Shown: positions 1 to 7,316 of the stretch, in pieces
Layout of the letters: the number at the start of each line of letters is the position of its first letter
How positions within the stretch are numbered: position 1 is the first letter of the stretch
Assembly (NCBI GenBank): GCA_038327385.1
Contig: JBBQKY010000013.1
Span: 1-26,537, forward strand
Source: JAWWPG01 sp038327385
GTDB lineage: Bacteria > Actinomycetota > Actinomycetes > Propionibacteriales > Nocardioidaceae
Reading direction: 5' to 3'
Length of the DNA stretch: 26,537 nucleotides
Notes under the pieces: generated by a model
Told to the model about the DNA's origin: nothing
Databases searched by the model: none
What the model saw: only the letters and a program-made list of their open reading frames with translations
Translations under genes and position numbers: made by a program

Positions 1-226
1 TGTCGTAGGCGAAGGCGGACAGCTGGCCGACGATCGAACTGGCGGACAGCTGGGGGTCGAGGCTGCCGGGATCCGACGTGATCGCCATCGTGAACGCCGC
101 CCCGTCGACGTACTCGGGTGCGCTCGTCGAGCCGGCATCGCCGTTGGTGCTGTCTTTGCCACCGCAAGCCCCCAGCATCGCCGCGGCAAGGCCGAACCCC
201 GCCACCGCTCCGATGAATCTCCTCAT
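1..226 (-). CDS. ABC transporter family 5 solute-binding lipoprotein, N-terminal fragment
   Basis: Only the first 75 codons are inside the window; the gene runs off the left edge. The reverse strand reads MRRFIGAV..., then a hydrophobic stretch ending in the lipobox LGAC (Cys at residue 21). A Ser/Thr/Gly-rich linker follows, then TMAITSDPGSLDPQLSAS, which is the typical start of family 5 (OppA/DppA-like) extracytoplasmic binding proteins. The ATG at 226-224 is supported by an AGGAGG Shine-Dalgarno five bases upstream. The mature protein would be lipid-anchored outside the membrane and deliver peptides or another small solute to an ABC permease, presumably encoded to the left. The substrate cannot be judged from this fragment. 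Seen: lipobox and N-terminal motif. Inferred: transporter role. Confidence 0.8.
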   Translation of the reverse strand, partial: MRRFIGAVAGFGLAAAMLGACGGKDSTNGDAGSTSAPEYVDGAAFTMAITSDPGSLDPQLSASSIVGQLSAFAYD

Positions 227-392
227 TGAGGCCTCCTATAGAAGTTTCGAGCAAGCCTGCCGGACCTCGTGGCCGGTGTATTGGTGCGTTTCCATGAGCG
301 CCACCGTCCCGGCTCGTCGAACTGCACCGCGCTAGGTCTCAGGGTGGTAACGGTCAGGGCTGCGACGGCATCGGTTGGATACGGCCGCCGCG

Positions 393-1793
393 TCAGGTGG
401 TCGGCACTTCCGGCACCCGCGGCACGGCCCGACCGATGTGCAGATAAGCCTTGCGCCCGGTGCCGTCGTCGCCGAGGAAGGCATGGGGAATATGGAGGCC
501 GTTGGTCGGCTCGGTCGGGATGAGCACGTCATCCCCGAAGCCGACGAGCTCGGTGCGCTCGGGTTCTTCGCCGAGCTCGACGGCGGCACCCTTCGGGGTG
601 ATCTTGGACCAGATGCGACCATCTTCGTCCAGGCTGACGCTGATGTCGGCGACCCTGTTCGCGTACGTGCCGAGATACGGTGCCGCCTCCACGGCGGGCG
701 GATCGGCAGCGGGCACCGGCAGCGGAGGCAGCTCGATCTCTGCCAGCTCGGTGAGGACGTGACCGAAGAGGTCGCGATAAATCCCGTAGGGGTTGCCGCC
801 ATTGGTGAGCAGTGCGACCGCGACGCCGAGCTCGGGAACGACGCGAAGGAACGCGGCCTGCCCGACGGTGTTGCCGTCGTGCCCGATGAGTGCCGGTCCT
901 GGGCCGTCGAACAGCTCCCAGCCCAGGCCCCAGGCCGCACCCAGGACCCGCAGGTCAGGGAGCCGGACATGCTCCTTCTGCATGAGGGCGACCGCGTCCG
1001 CGCCCAGTACCGATGTTCCGTCGCTCGCCTGTCCGGACCTCATGTGCATTCGGGCGAAGGCCACCAGGTCACGGGCCCGCATCGACAGCATCGACCCGGC
1101 GGGCGCGTTCGAGTGCGCCATCGCCCAGAAGGGCGCGGGCTGCTGGTCGGTTTCCGGGTCCGGACGAACATGCCCGACGGCGGCCCGGAAGAGAATCGCC
1201 TCCGCGGGGCCAGTGGCCGCGTGGGTCAGTCCGAGCGGCCGGATCAGGTGGGTGCGCAGGCACTCGTCGAACGGCCGTTCGCGCACCTCCTCGACCAAGC
1301 GACCGAGCAGGCAGTAGCCAGCGTTGTTGTACGAGAACATCTCGCCCGGTGGGAACAGCTGCGGGACGTCGTCGAGCCGGGCGATCAGTTTCGCCAGCGC
1401 GTCGTCACCTGGTCCGGTGTCGTCAAAGATGTCTCCTTCAAAACCGGCTGTGTGCGAGAGCAGTTGGCGGACCGTCATTGACGCCGCGGCCTCTGAGTCT
1501 GCGACCCGGAAATCGGGCACGTAGTGCTGGACGTGCTCGTCGAGGTCGACCAGACCTTCGTCGACCAGCTGCATCACGAGAGTGGCGGTCCAGACCTTGG
1601 TGATCGACCCGATCTGGAAGACGGAGTCAGTCGTCGCCTCCACCCCGGTGCCGAGGCTCAGCAGGCCTGTCGCAGCGTCGATCACGTCGTCGCCGATGCA
1701 CACGGCAACCGCGGCGGCGGGGACATCGTGCTCGTCGATCAACTCGGGCAGGCGGTGGTCGATCCAGGTCTGGAGATCGGTCAGTGTCGTCAT
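393..1793 (-). CDS. Serine hydrolase, class C beta-lactamase / penicillin-binding-protein fold
   Basis: A 466-residue protein of the beta-lactamase-related family (PF00144). The three active-site elements are visible: S-I-T-K (Ser63, Lys66), Y-N-N (155-157) and H-D-G (305-307), which replaces K-T-G as is common in esterase- or peptidase-like members. The catalytic domain ends near residue 350 and is followed by a beta-rich C-terminal domain. No signal peptide is visible, so the enzyme is probably cytoplasmic, and a hydrolase or esterase role is as likely as beta-lactam resistance. I chose the ATG at 1793 because the family homology starts right there (MTTLTDLQTW). The open frame continues upstream to 2102, but that part does not look like this family. 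No Shine-Dalgarno is seen; a TAGGTT box lies eight bases upstream of the ATG, so the transcript may be nearly leaderless. Confidence 0.85.
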   Translation of the reverse strand: MTTLTDLQTWIDHRLPELIDEHDVPAAAVAVCIGDDVIDAATGLLSLGTGVEATTDSVFQIGSITKVWTATLVMQLVDEGLVDLDEHVQHYVPDFRVADSEAAASMTVRQLLSHTAGFEGDIFDDTGPGDDALAKLIARLDDVPQLFPPGEMFSYNNAGYCLLGRLVEEVRERPFDECLRTHLIRPLGLTHAATGPAEAILFRAAVGHVRPDPETDQQPAPFWAMAHSNAPAGSMLSMRARDLVAFARMHMRSGQASDGTSVLGADAVALMQKEHVRLPDLRVLGAAWGLGWELFDGPGPALIGHDGNTVGQAAFLRVVPELGVAVALLTNGGNPYGIYRDLFGHVLTELAEIELPPLPVPAADPPAVEAAPYLGTYANRVADISVSLDEDGRIWSKITPKGAAVELGEEPERTELVGFGDDVLIPTEPTNGLHIPHAFLGDDGTGRKAYLHIGRAVPRVPEVPTT

Positions 1794-2229
1794 GATGGGA
1801 GAACCTAGGCGCGATAGGGGGCCGAGCAGTTCGTCGCTGTCGACGAGAAGTTCGAGGTGCCTTGGGCGAGACTCACGAATAGCGGTTCCAGCATCGCCAC
1901 TCGACGGCGAACCCGGCGCTTGGCGTCGGCCTCGTGGTGGGCATCGTAGAACCTGCACCGACCGGGATGTCGCAGTCGCTGCGTGACTCAGGCTCATGGT
2001 CCAGGGCGACCGAACCAGCACCACGGCGATCTCGCCCAAGGTGTGCCTCTCGTCTGGCGCGGCTGTCGCCCGCCCAGCACGGTGTGCCGCGCATGCTCTC
2101 ATTCGAGACCTGGATAGCCCTTGTTCTATGAGCCCTATTCTGAGCGGCTGAAGAAGTAGAGGCCGATCGCTCTGGTGATGGTTTATCGGAATGTGTTGAG
2201 CGGTCGCCGGTAGTCGGTGTGGAGCCTCT
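1794..2229. other. 436-nt stretch with no convincing gene
   Basis: No open frame here shows recognisable whole-protein homology with a ribosome-binding site. Two short suggestive pieces are present. On the minus strand, the in-frame upstream extension of the hydrolase gene contains HTLGEIAVVLVRSPWTM, loosely like a helix-turn-helix. On the plus strand, around 2094-2130, MLSFETWIALVL looks like the start of a LysE-type exporter but stops immediately. Both could be chance or debris of decayed genes. The stretch borders a clear pseudogene and insertion-sequence scar, which favours decay. Confidence 0.4.
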
Positions 2230-2322
2230 ATGACTGAGTTGCAGAGCCTGCGAGCCCCTCATGCCCCCGCAATCCTGGCCTTCGAGACAGCGAATCGCAC
2301 CTACTTCGCGGCTTCGATCTCC
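2230..2322 (+). pseudogene. GNAT acetyltransferase, N-terminal remnant
   Basis: The ATG at 2230 has a GGAG ribosome-binding site six bases upstream. It encodes MTELQSLRAPHAPAILAFE followed by TANRTYFAASIS. This closely resembles the opening of ribosomal-protein-type GNAT N-acetyltransferases, where a segment like ENRxYFAxSIPDRGD is typical. The similarity stops at about 2320, where the end of the IS256-family element begins. The open frame continues into insertion-sequence DNA to 2436 but no longer resembles an acetyltransferase. The start signals look intact but only ~30 of ~170 residues remain, so this is a truncated, non-functional gene. The family call rests on a short match. Confidence 0.55.
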
Positions 2323-3092
2323 GTCCCTCTACAACGTTGGCATGAGGAATTGTCAAGACCTGTGGATCGGCGTGTCAGGCGACTTGCTGATCACCTCCTG
2401 GTTTCTTGGGTCGTTCGACGAGTTTGCCCTTCTTGAATCTCGCGCCGGCGCGGACCAGCGCCACCAGGGTGGGGCGCGTTGAGCGCACGCCACCGCTCCT
2501 GGGCGGACTCGATGAGCTTGAATGCCATCGCCACGCCGGCAGCCCTCGAGCCCGGCCCCTTGGTGACCCGTTGCCGGAACCGAACGGTGGCGAAGGTCGA
2601 CTCGATGGGATTTGTAGTGCGCAGGTGGATCCGGTGCTCGGCGGGGTAGTCGTAGAACGCGAGCAGCACGTCGAGGTGCTCGGTGATCTTCGCGACCGCC
2701 TTGGGCCACTTGACGCCGTAGAGGTCGGCGAACGCCTTGGCGGCCTTCAGTGGGTGGTCCTTGTCTTCGGCGCCCCACATCTCCGCGAACGCCGCCTTGG
2801 CGCCGGGCTGGGCGGACTTGGGCAGCGCCGCGAGAACGTTGCCTCCGCGTGGAACCAGCAGCGCTGTTCCGTGGTCTCGGGGAAGACCTCGCGGATCGCC
2901 TTCCAGAACCCCAGCGTACCGTCACCGATCGCGAGGACCGAGGCCCGTATGCCGCGGCCCTGGCAGTCGCGGAGCAGGTCGGCCCACGACTGCGAGGACT
3001 CGCGGAACCCGTCGGCCAACGCGACCAGTTCCTTGGTGCCATCGGCGCGGACCCCGAGGATCACCAGCAGACACACCTTGTCCGGGATCCGC
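2323..3092 (-). mobile_element. IS256-family insertion sequence, truncated remnant
   Basis: The remnant contains the C-terminal half of an IS256-type transposase gene plus the non-coding end next to its stop (about 2323-2374). The other end, with the transposase start and its inverted repeat, is missing: at about 3092 the sequence changes abruptly to a CorA-like coding fragment. The exact boundaries are inferred from where flanking protein homology stops. I could not identify both terminal inverted repeats or a target duplication, so the element is not expected to move. Confidence 0.7.
2375..3092 (-). pseudogene. IS256-family (mutator-type) transposase, 5'-truncated with two frameshifts
   Basis: Read on the reverse strand, the first intact piece is KVCLLVILGVRADGTKELVA through IGDGTLGFWKAI to EQRCWFH. 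Near 2848 one base is missing: the family continuation NVLAALPK lies in the next frame. That frame runs through NPIESTFATVRFRQRVTKG to RWRALNAPH. There one extra C (run CCCCACCC near 2483) shifts the frame again, and the true C-terminus (LVALVRAGARFKKGK to GGDQQVA) ends at the TGA at 2375-2377. The second catalytic Asp (in GDGTLGFW) and the Glu (in NPIES) of the DDE triad survive. The first Asp and the N-terminal DNA-binding half are gone. The gene is therefore dead. Confidence 0.88.
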
Positions 3093-3412
3093 GGCCACAT
3101 GCACCATGTCGAACTCGACCAGTTCGTCGGTCGCAACTACCTCGTCACGGTGCATGGTCCGCTCAACCCCGCGGTCAAGCCCGACGTCGCGTACCTCGAC
3201 AAGGACGCCGTGCTTCGACGATTCGAAGAGAAGCGCCTGCAGGTCCTGTCGCCGTTCGAGCTGGCCACGGAATTGTCTCCATGATGGCTCGACGAGAGAC
3301 CGATATCCTGGGCAGTTTTGGCTCAGGAGTCGGGACGCCTGGAAGAGCGAGTCGTTTCTCCGGCTCGAACGACCTGCTCGCGATCTGGCATGACCTCTGG
3401 GCTCATTTGCCA
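3093..3412 (+). pseudogene. CorA-like Mg2+ transporter, internal remnant with frameshifts
   Basis: The plus strand encodes HHVELDQFVGRNYLVTVHG and then a segment ending LQVLSPFELATE. This matches the cytoplasmic part of CorA-type divalent-cation transporters. A frameshift near 3272 moves the family continuation to another frame (IVSMMARRETDIL). Another near 3315 moves it again (LAQESGRLEERV), and a third frame then resembles the following helix (LLAIWHDLWAHL). The N-terminus is replaced by insertion-sequence DNA, and no membrane segments or GMN motif are found downstream. It is a non-functional fragment, apparently cut by the insertion sequence or a deletion beside it. The family assignment comes from recognition of the motif, not a search. 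Confidence 0.6.
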
Positions 3413-3512
3413 AGAGGTCGGTCCGTCTTTCGGTCGCAGAGCTTGACCAATCGTCGAGGCGGGACAGTACGCGCGGGAAGACCCGCTGACAATCTGCTGA
3501 CAATCTATAGTC

Positions 3513-3546
3513 GAGCCGGCTTGGTGATGATCCACCAAACCGGCTC
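3513..3546 (-). terminator. Stem-loop terminator behind tRNA-fMet
   Basis: Two 14-nt arms (3513-3526 and 3533-3546) pair with one C-A mismatch around a 6-nt loop. The hairpin lies 20 nt past the 3' end of the tRNA gene in its direction of transcription. There is no clear U-tract, which is common for actinobacterial terminators. A role as tRNA terminator is the simplest reading. Confidence 0.65.
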
Positions 3547-3565
3547 TGACCTGCGGCTTTGTCTG

Positions 3566-3639
3566 TAGCGGGGGCAGGATTTGAACCTGCGACCTCTGGG
3601 TTATGAGCCCAGCGAGCTACCGAACTGCTCCACCCCGCG
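3566..3639 (-). tRNA. Initiator tRNA-fMet (anticodon CAT)
   Basis: The reverse strand folds as a 74-nt tRNA: acceptor arm CGCGGGG with CCCCGCT, D-arm GAGC/GCTC, anticodon arm CTGGG-CTCATAA-CCCAG, and T-arm GCAGG-TTCAAAT-CCTGC with discriminator A. Two features mark it as initiator rather than elongator: an unpaired position 1-72 (C1 opposite U72) and three consecutive G-C pairs next to the anticodon loop. CCA is not encoded. It lies between the UPF0182 gene and the pseudogene scar. Confidence 0.96.
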
Positions 3640-3664
3640 GTGACTGCTTGCGCAGCGAAGGACA

Positions 3665-3693
3665 ACCCTACAAGCGGCCCGTTGGCGGATCAA
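3665..3693 (-). promoter_or_regulatory. Sigma70-type promoter of tRNA-fMet
   Basis: On the reverse strand, a -35 box TTGATC (3693-3688) and a -10 box TAGGGT (3670-3665) are separated by exactly 17 bp. Transcription would start about 18-20 nt before the mature tRNA 5' end at 3639. Spacing and box quality are good for a housekeeping actinobacterial promoter. Confidence 0.75.
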
Positions 3694-3741
3694 GTCGCGG
3701 TCCTCGGGCACTCTCGACCCAGCCACGCGAACCAAGAAGGA

Positions 3742-6729
3742 TCAGGGCGACGATCCCGAGGGCGACGCGGGAGCCGTCGGGGACTTTGAGCCCGTCGGAC
3801 CCGAGGGGGACGCCGGGCTCGTGGCGAGGTTGGTCTGGTTGCGCAGCTGCACCGCCTTGTTGAGCCAGAACACGCCGTCCCCGTTGTCCTTCTGGTAGGC
3901 GCCGAGGTCCCCGCTCTGCAAGTCGCGTTGCGCCTGCGCAAAGGCAGCCTGCGCGTTCGCGAGGTAGGTGCTGATTTTCTGCTCGACGCTTTGCTTCCCG
4001 CCACCGTTTCCACCGCTCCCGCCAGGGGGCGGGTTCCCCCCACCGGTCGGGGGAGGTGTGGTCGTCACGTTCAGCGCCCGTGCGATGGCCTGGTCGAACG
4101 TCGTGCCGACGCCTATCTTGTCGCCCAGGGCAACCGTGACGTACTGCAGGATCGGGAAGGAGCCGGTCCCGGCGCGATAGGTGTACACCGGCTGCGCGTA
4201 GAGCATCTCGTTGCCCAGCGGCAGAGTGAGCAGGTTGCCCCTTAGCACCTTCGTGCCGGTCCTGCTGTACGGCAGCAGCGACCGCGTCACCGCCGGGTCG
4301 TTGTTCAGCTGGTTCGACATCTGACCGGGACCGTCCACGGTGTTGTCGCTCGGCAGCTCCAGCACGGAGATCTTGCCGAAGTCGGGGCTCGAGGCATCGG
4401 CGTTGACCGAGATGAAGCTGGCGAGGTTCGAGCGGCTCTTCGGCACGTAGACGCTGCTGAGCGAGAACTGCGGGCTTTCACCGGGCAGCTGAAGTGTCAT
4501 GTAGTAGGGCGGCTGCGACTCGTGGCTGGTGATGTCGGTGGGATCCTCCGGGACGCTCCAGTTGCCGGAGCCGCTGTAGAACGTTGACGCCTGTTGGACG
4601 TGGTACGTCGACAGCACCTGGCGCTGCACCTTGAACAAATCCTCGGGATAGCGCAGATGCGCCAGCAGGTCTGGTGAGATCTCGGACTTCGGCGACACGA
4701 CCCCCGGGAAAGCCTTCATCCACGTCTGCAGGATCGGGTCCGACTGGTCCCACTGATAGATCTTCACCTCACCCGTGTAGGCGTCCACGGTCACCTTGGC
4801 AGAGTTCCGGATGTAGTTGATCTTGTCAGTGGGCTGGCCCGCTACCGCGTTCTCCGGCGTGAGGGAGTCGCTCGTTGCCGTGTTCAGGTTGATCAGGTTC
4901 GACATCGGGTAGCTCGCCGACGTGGTGAAGCCGTCCATGATCCACTGGAGATGACCGTCGACGACCGCCGGGTAGGGGTTCCCGTCGATCGCCAGCCATG
5001 GCGCTACCTTCTCGACCCTCGTCAGCGGGTCCCGGTCGTAGATGACCCGCGAGTCGGAGTTCACCCGCTCCGACAGCACGACCGAGGAGTCCCAGAACTT
5101 GGCCGAGTACAGGAGCTGGCGGAACGTCGAGCCGATCCCCACTCCCCCGCTGCCCGTGTAGGTCGAGCTCTGGTCGGCGCCGCTGCCGCTGATCTGCGGG
5201 ATGTTCAGCTCCACCGGCGGCGTGCCCGCTGGTGCACCCACGATCGAGTAGTCCGGCTCGTTCTCGCCGAAGTAGATCTGCTGGCGGAAGGAGCCGAGCT
5301 GACCCCGGGCGGGAAGGTTGCGCTCCGCCCAGACCGGGTGACCTTGCACCCCTCGCTTGTTGGCGTAGGCAGCGACAATGCCGTAGCCATGGGTATAGAC
5401 GGTGTGGTCGTTGTTCCAGTTTCGCTGGCTGACGGGCAACCCGTTCAGGTTGAGCTCCCGGGCGGAGACGATGACGTCCTGCGGTAGCGGATCCGTGCCG
5501 AGCTGGTAGCGGTCGACATCGAGCACCTGCGGCATGGTGTAGAACCCGCGCATCTGCTGCAGCTGGACGAAAGCCCCCGACACCAGGCGCGGGTCGATCA
5601 CGCGCACACCGGGAAGGGCGTCGGCCTCGCCCTTGAGCTGCTGCGCGGTGAGCGCCGAGACGCCGGGGTAATGGCTGACCTGCACGTTGTTCAAGTCGTA
5701 CGCGTTCCGGGTCGCGATGATGTTGTTCTGGATGTACGGCCCTTCCTTGTCCGGCTCCGACGGCTTGACCTGGAAGCGTTGCACGATCAGCGGCCAGATG
5801 CCGCCGATGAGGATCGCCGACAACACCAGCAGGCCGAAGCCGAGCAGCGGCAGCAGCCAACCGGGCCGCACCACGTTGCCGAAGAACAGCAGCGCACAGA
5901 TGATCGAGATGATCATCAACGCGTTCTTCGACGGCAGCACAGCGTGCGCGTCCGTGTAGGTGATCCCGGTGATCAGCGACCCGTCGTGTGACGCCAGCCC
6001 GAACCTGTCGAGGTAGTAGGCCACCGCCTTCAGCGCGACGAACAGCCCCAGCAGCACCGACAGGTGGACCTGCGCAGAGGTCGTCACCTTGTCCCGTTTG
6101 GCCGGCAACCTGATCGCCGCATAGAGGTAGTGCGTCGCCAGTGCCGCGAGGATGCTGAGCACGAGGATGGTGAAGGCGAAGCTGAGCAGGTACCGGTACC
6201 ACGGGTAGTCGAACACGTAGAACCCGATGTCCTTGTGGAAGTAGACGTCCTGCTGGTTGAAGGGCACGCCGTTGCGCCACAGCATGAACGTCTTCCAGCG
6301 CCCGCTCGCGCTCGCCCCGGCGAAGAGGAAGAGCATCAGGCCCAGTCCGACCAGGATCCAACGGCGGAACGGGTCCACCGCGTCCTGGTACCGCTCGATC
6401 GTCGGGTTCCGGTAGCCGTCGCTGAGCAGGATGGGGCGCATCCGGTAGGCCAGGATGACGTTACCCACCACCACGCCGGAGAAGAGCAGGCCGAGGATCA
6501 TGAACAGCGCGATGCGCGTCCAGAGGATCTTGCTGAAGACGGAGCCGTACCCGACCGACTGGTACCACAGTCGGTCCGTCCAGATCTCGACGAAGAGCGT
6601 GCCCAGTACGACGAGCGCCACCACGATCGCCAACGTCGGCAGCAGCGCCCGTGGGCGGCGCGAGGCTACCCGCCGCGGGCGTGGAGGGACGGCTGTCGCG
6701 CCTTCCCCTGCCTCGAAGATGTCACTCAC
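3742..6729 (-). CDS. UPF0182 family large membrane protein
   Basis: A 995-residue protein with a seven-helix N-terminal membrane domain, helices near residues 28-48, 72-95, 123-140, 180-203, 221-240, 268-289 and 291-315. A long soluble, probably extracytoplasmic domain follows to about residue 880. After this come a Pro/Gly-rich linker, a short helical segment (STYLANAQAAFAQAQRDLQ) and a Ser/Pro-rich tail. Length and architecture match UPF0182 (PF03699), whose biochemical role is unknown. The GTG start at 6729 overlaps the end of the upstream gene by 8 nt, which suggests translational coupling and fixes the start. It is the last gene of the probable moaE-PDZ operon. Co-occurrence with a PDZ/Lon membrane protease suggests envelope quality control, but this is inference only. 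Confidence 0.9.
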   Translation of the reverse strand: MSDIFEAGEGATAVPPRPRRVASRRPRALLPTLAIVVALVVLGTLFVEIWTDRLWYQSVGYGSVFSKILWTRIALFMILGLLFSGVVVGNVILAYRMRPILLSDGYRNPTIERYQDAVDPFRRWILVGLGLMLFLFAGASASGRWKTFMLWRNGVPFNQQDVYFHKDIGFYVFDYPWYRYLLSFAFTILVLSILAALATHYLYAAIRLPAKRDKVTTSAQVHLSVLLGLFVALKAVAYYLDRFGLASHDGSLITGITYTDAHAVLPSKNALMIISIICALLFFGNVVRPGWLLPLLGFGLLVLSAILIGGIWPLIVQRFQVKPSEPDKEGPYIQNNIIATRNAYDLNNVQVSHYPGVSALTAQQLKGEADALPGVRVIDPRLVSGAFVQLQQMRGFYTMPQVLDVDRYQLGTDPLPQDVIVSARELNLNGLPVSQRNWNNDHTVYTHGYGIVAAYANKRGVQGHPVWAERNLPARGQLGSFRQQIYFGENEPDYSIVGAPAGTPPVELNIPQISGSGADQSSTYTGSGGVGIGSTFRQLLYSAKFWDSSVVLSERVNSDSRVIYDRDPLTRVEKVAPWLAIDGNPYPAVVDGHLQWIMDGFTTSASYPMSNLINLNTATSDSLTPENAVAGQPTDKINYIRNSAKVTVDAYTGEVKIYQWDQSDPILQTWMKAFPGVVSPKSEISPDLLAHLRYPEDLFKVQRQVLSTYHVQQASTFYSGSGNWSVPEDPTDITSHESQPPYYMTLQLPGESPQFSLSSVYVPKSRSNLASFISVNADASSPDFGKISVLELPSDNTVDGPGQMSNQLNNDPAVTRSLLPYSRTGTKVLRGNLLTLPLGNEMLYAQPVYTYRAGTGSFPILQYVTVALGDKIGVGTTFDQAIARALNVTTTPPPTGGGNPPPGGSGGNGGGKQSVEQKISTYLANAQAAFAQAQRDLQSGDLGAYQKDNGDGVFWLNKAVQLRNQTNLATSPASPSGPTGSKSPTAPASPSGSSP

Positions 6730-7297
6730 CGGAACCCCAATCCTGGTTGCCGCCGTCGCCGGCGTCCTCCTCCAACGTGTCGCGCAACGCCGTCACGAGC
6801 TGCGGCACCAGATCCTCACCATGCACGAGGTTCTCATCACTGTCGCGGGACCTGAGCCGTAGCGCGCAGTGCGCCTCCCCCGACCGCAGCACACCAGCCA
6901 CGATCCGGACGTCCTCGCGGGCAGCGTGCTCGGCCGCGAAGGCCATCGCGCGCTCCGCGTCGCCCGGCACGTCGGCCTCCACAGACGGTGGCAGTACGAC
7001 GCGCTCGACCACCGCCAACACCCCAACGACCGAAGGCGGCCAGGCGATCATGCCCAGCAGCTCCTCGAGAGTCCGGTCGTTGACATCGATCTCCTGCTCC
7101 ACCGGGGTGAGCGGCTCGGCCGTGTTCGCGTGCACGCCGAGCTCCATCGCGAGGTCCGGCTCCGCCTCGAGGAGGTGCTCCGTCGGCACGAGCGCGAAGA
7201 GCCGCCCCGGTTGGTCCCAGCCGTCGTCTCCGACGTAGTGCTCCACCTCAACGACGGCAATGCGAAGCGACAAGGCGTCGGCTCTCACCTCTGTCAT
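6722..7297 (-). CDS. PPA1377 family protein, function unknown
   Basis: A 191-residue acidic soluble protein with no membrane segment. The stretch VVEVEHYVGDDGWDQPGRLF followed by ALVPT is characteristic of the PPA1377-type proteins found beside UPF0182 genes in actinobacteria. The family has no established activity. I chose the ATG at 7297, which leaves a 19-nt gap from the stop of the PDZ-protease gene and puts the conserved region near the N-terminus. A GTG at 7327 would add ten residues and overlap the upstream gene by 11 nt. Neither start has a strong ribosome-binding site. The 3' end overlaps the UPF0182 start by 8 nt, so the two are probably co-translated. Confidence 0.8.
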   Translation of the reverse strand: MTEVRADALSLRIAVVEVEHYVGDDGWDQPGRLFALVPTEHLLEAEPDLAMELGVHANTAEPLTPVEQEIDVNDRTLEELLGMIAWPPSVVGVLAVVERVVLPPSVEADVPGDAERAMAFAAEHAAREDVRIVAGVLRSGEAHCALRLRSRDSDENLVHGEDLVPQLVTALRDTLEEDAGDGGNQDWGSGE

Positions 7298-7316
7298 GCG
7301 CACACGCCGCCGGCCG

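Noticed and set aside
375..1481. Long plus-strand open frame of 368 codons opposite the beta-lactamase-like gene
   Set aside because: It is antisense to a protein with clear SxxK, YxN and HxG motifs, has no recognisable domain, and is typical of shadow frames in GC-rich DNA.
2094..2131. Possible LysE-exporter start (MLSFETWIALVL)
   Set aside because: Only 12 residues before a stop and no ribosome-binding site; too short to call a gene or a firm pseudogene.
3566..3639. tRNA gene as an integration site of a genomic island
   Set aside because: No integrase and no duplicated tRNA 3' end was found in the flanking scar; the insertion-sequence remnant alone explains the accessory DNA.
4826..6361. 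511-codon minus-strand frame overlapping the UPF0182 gene
   Set aside because: It is a shifted frame of the UPF0182 gene with Arg/Ala/Gly-rich low-complexity composition; the membrane helices and family features lie in the other frame.
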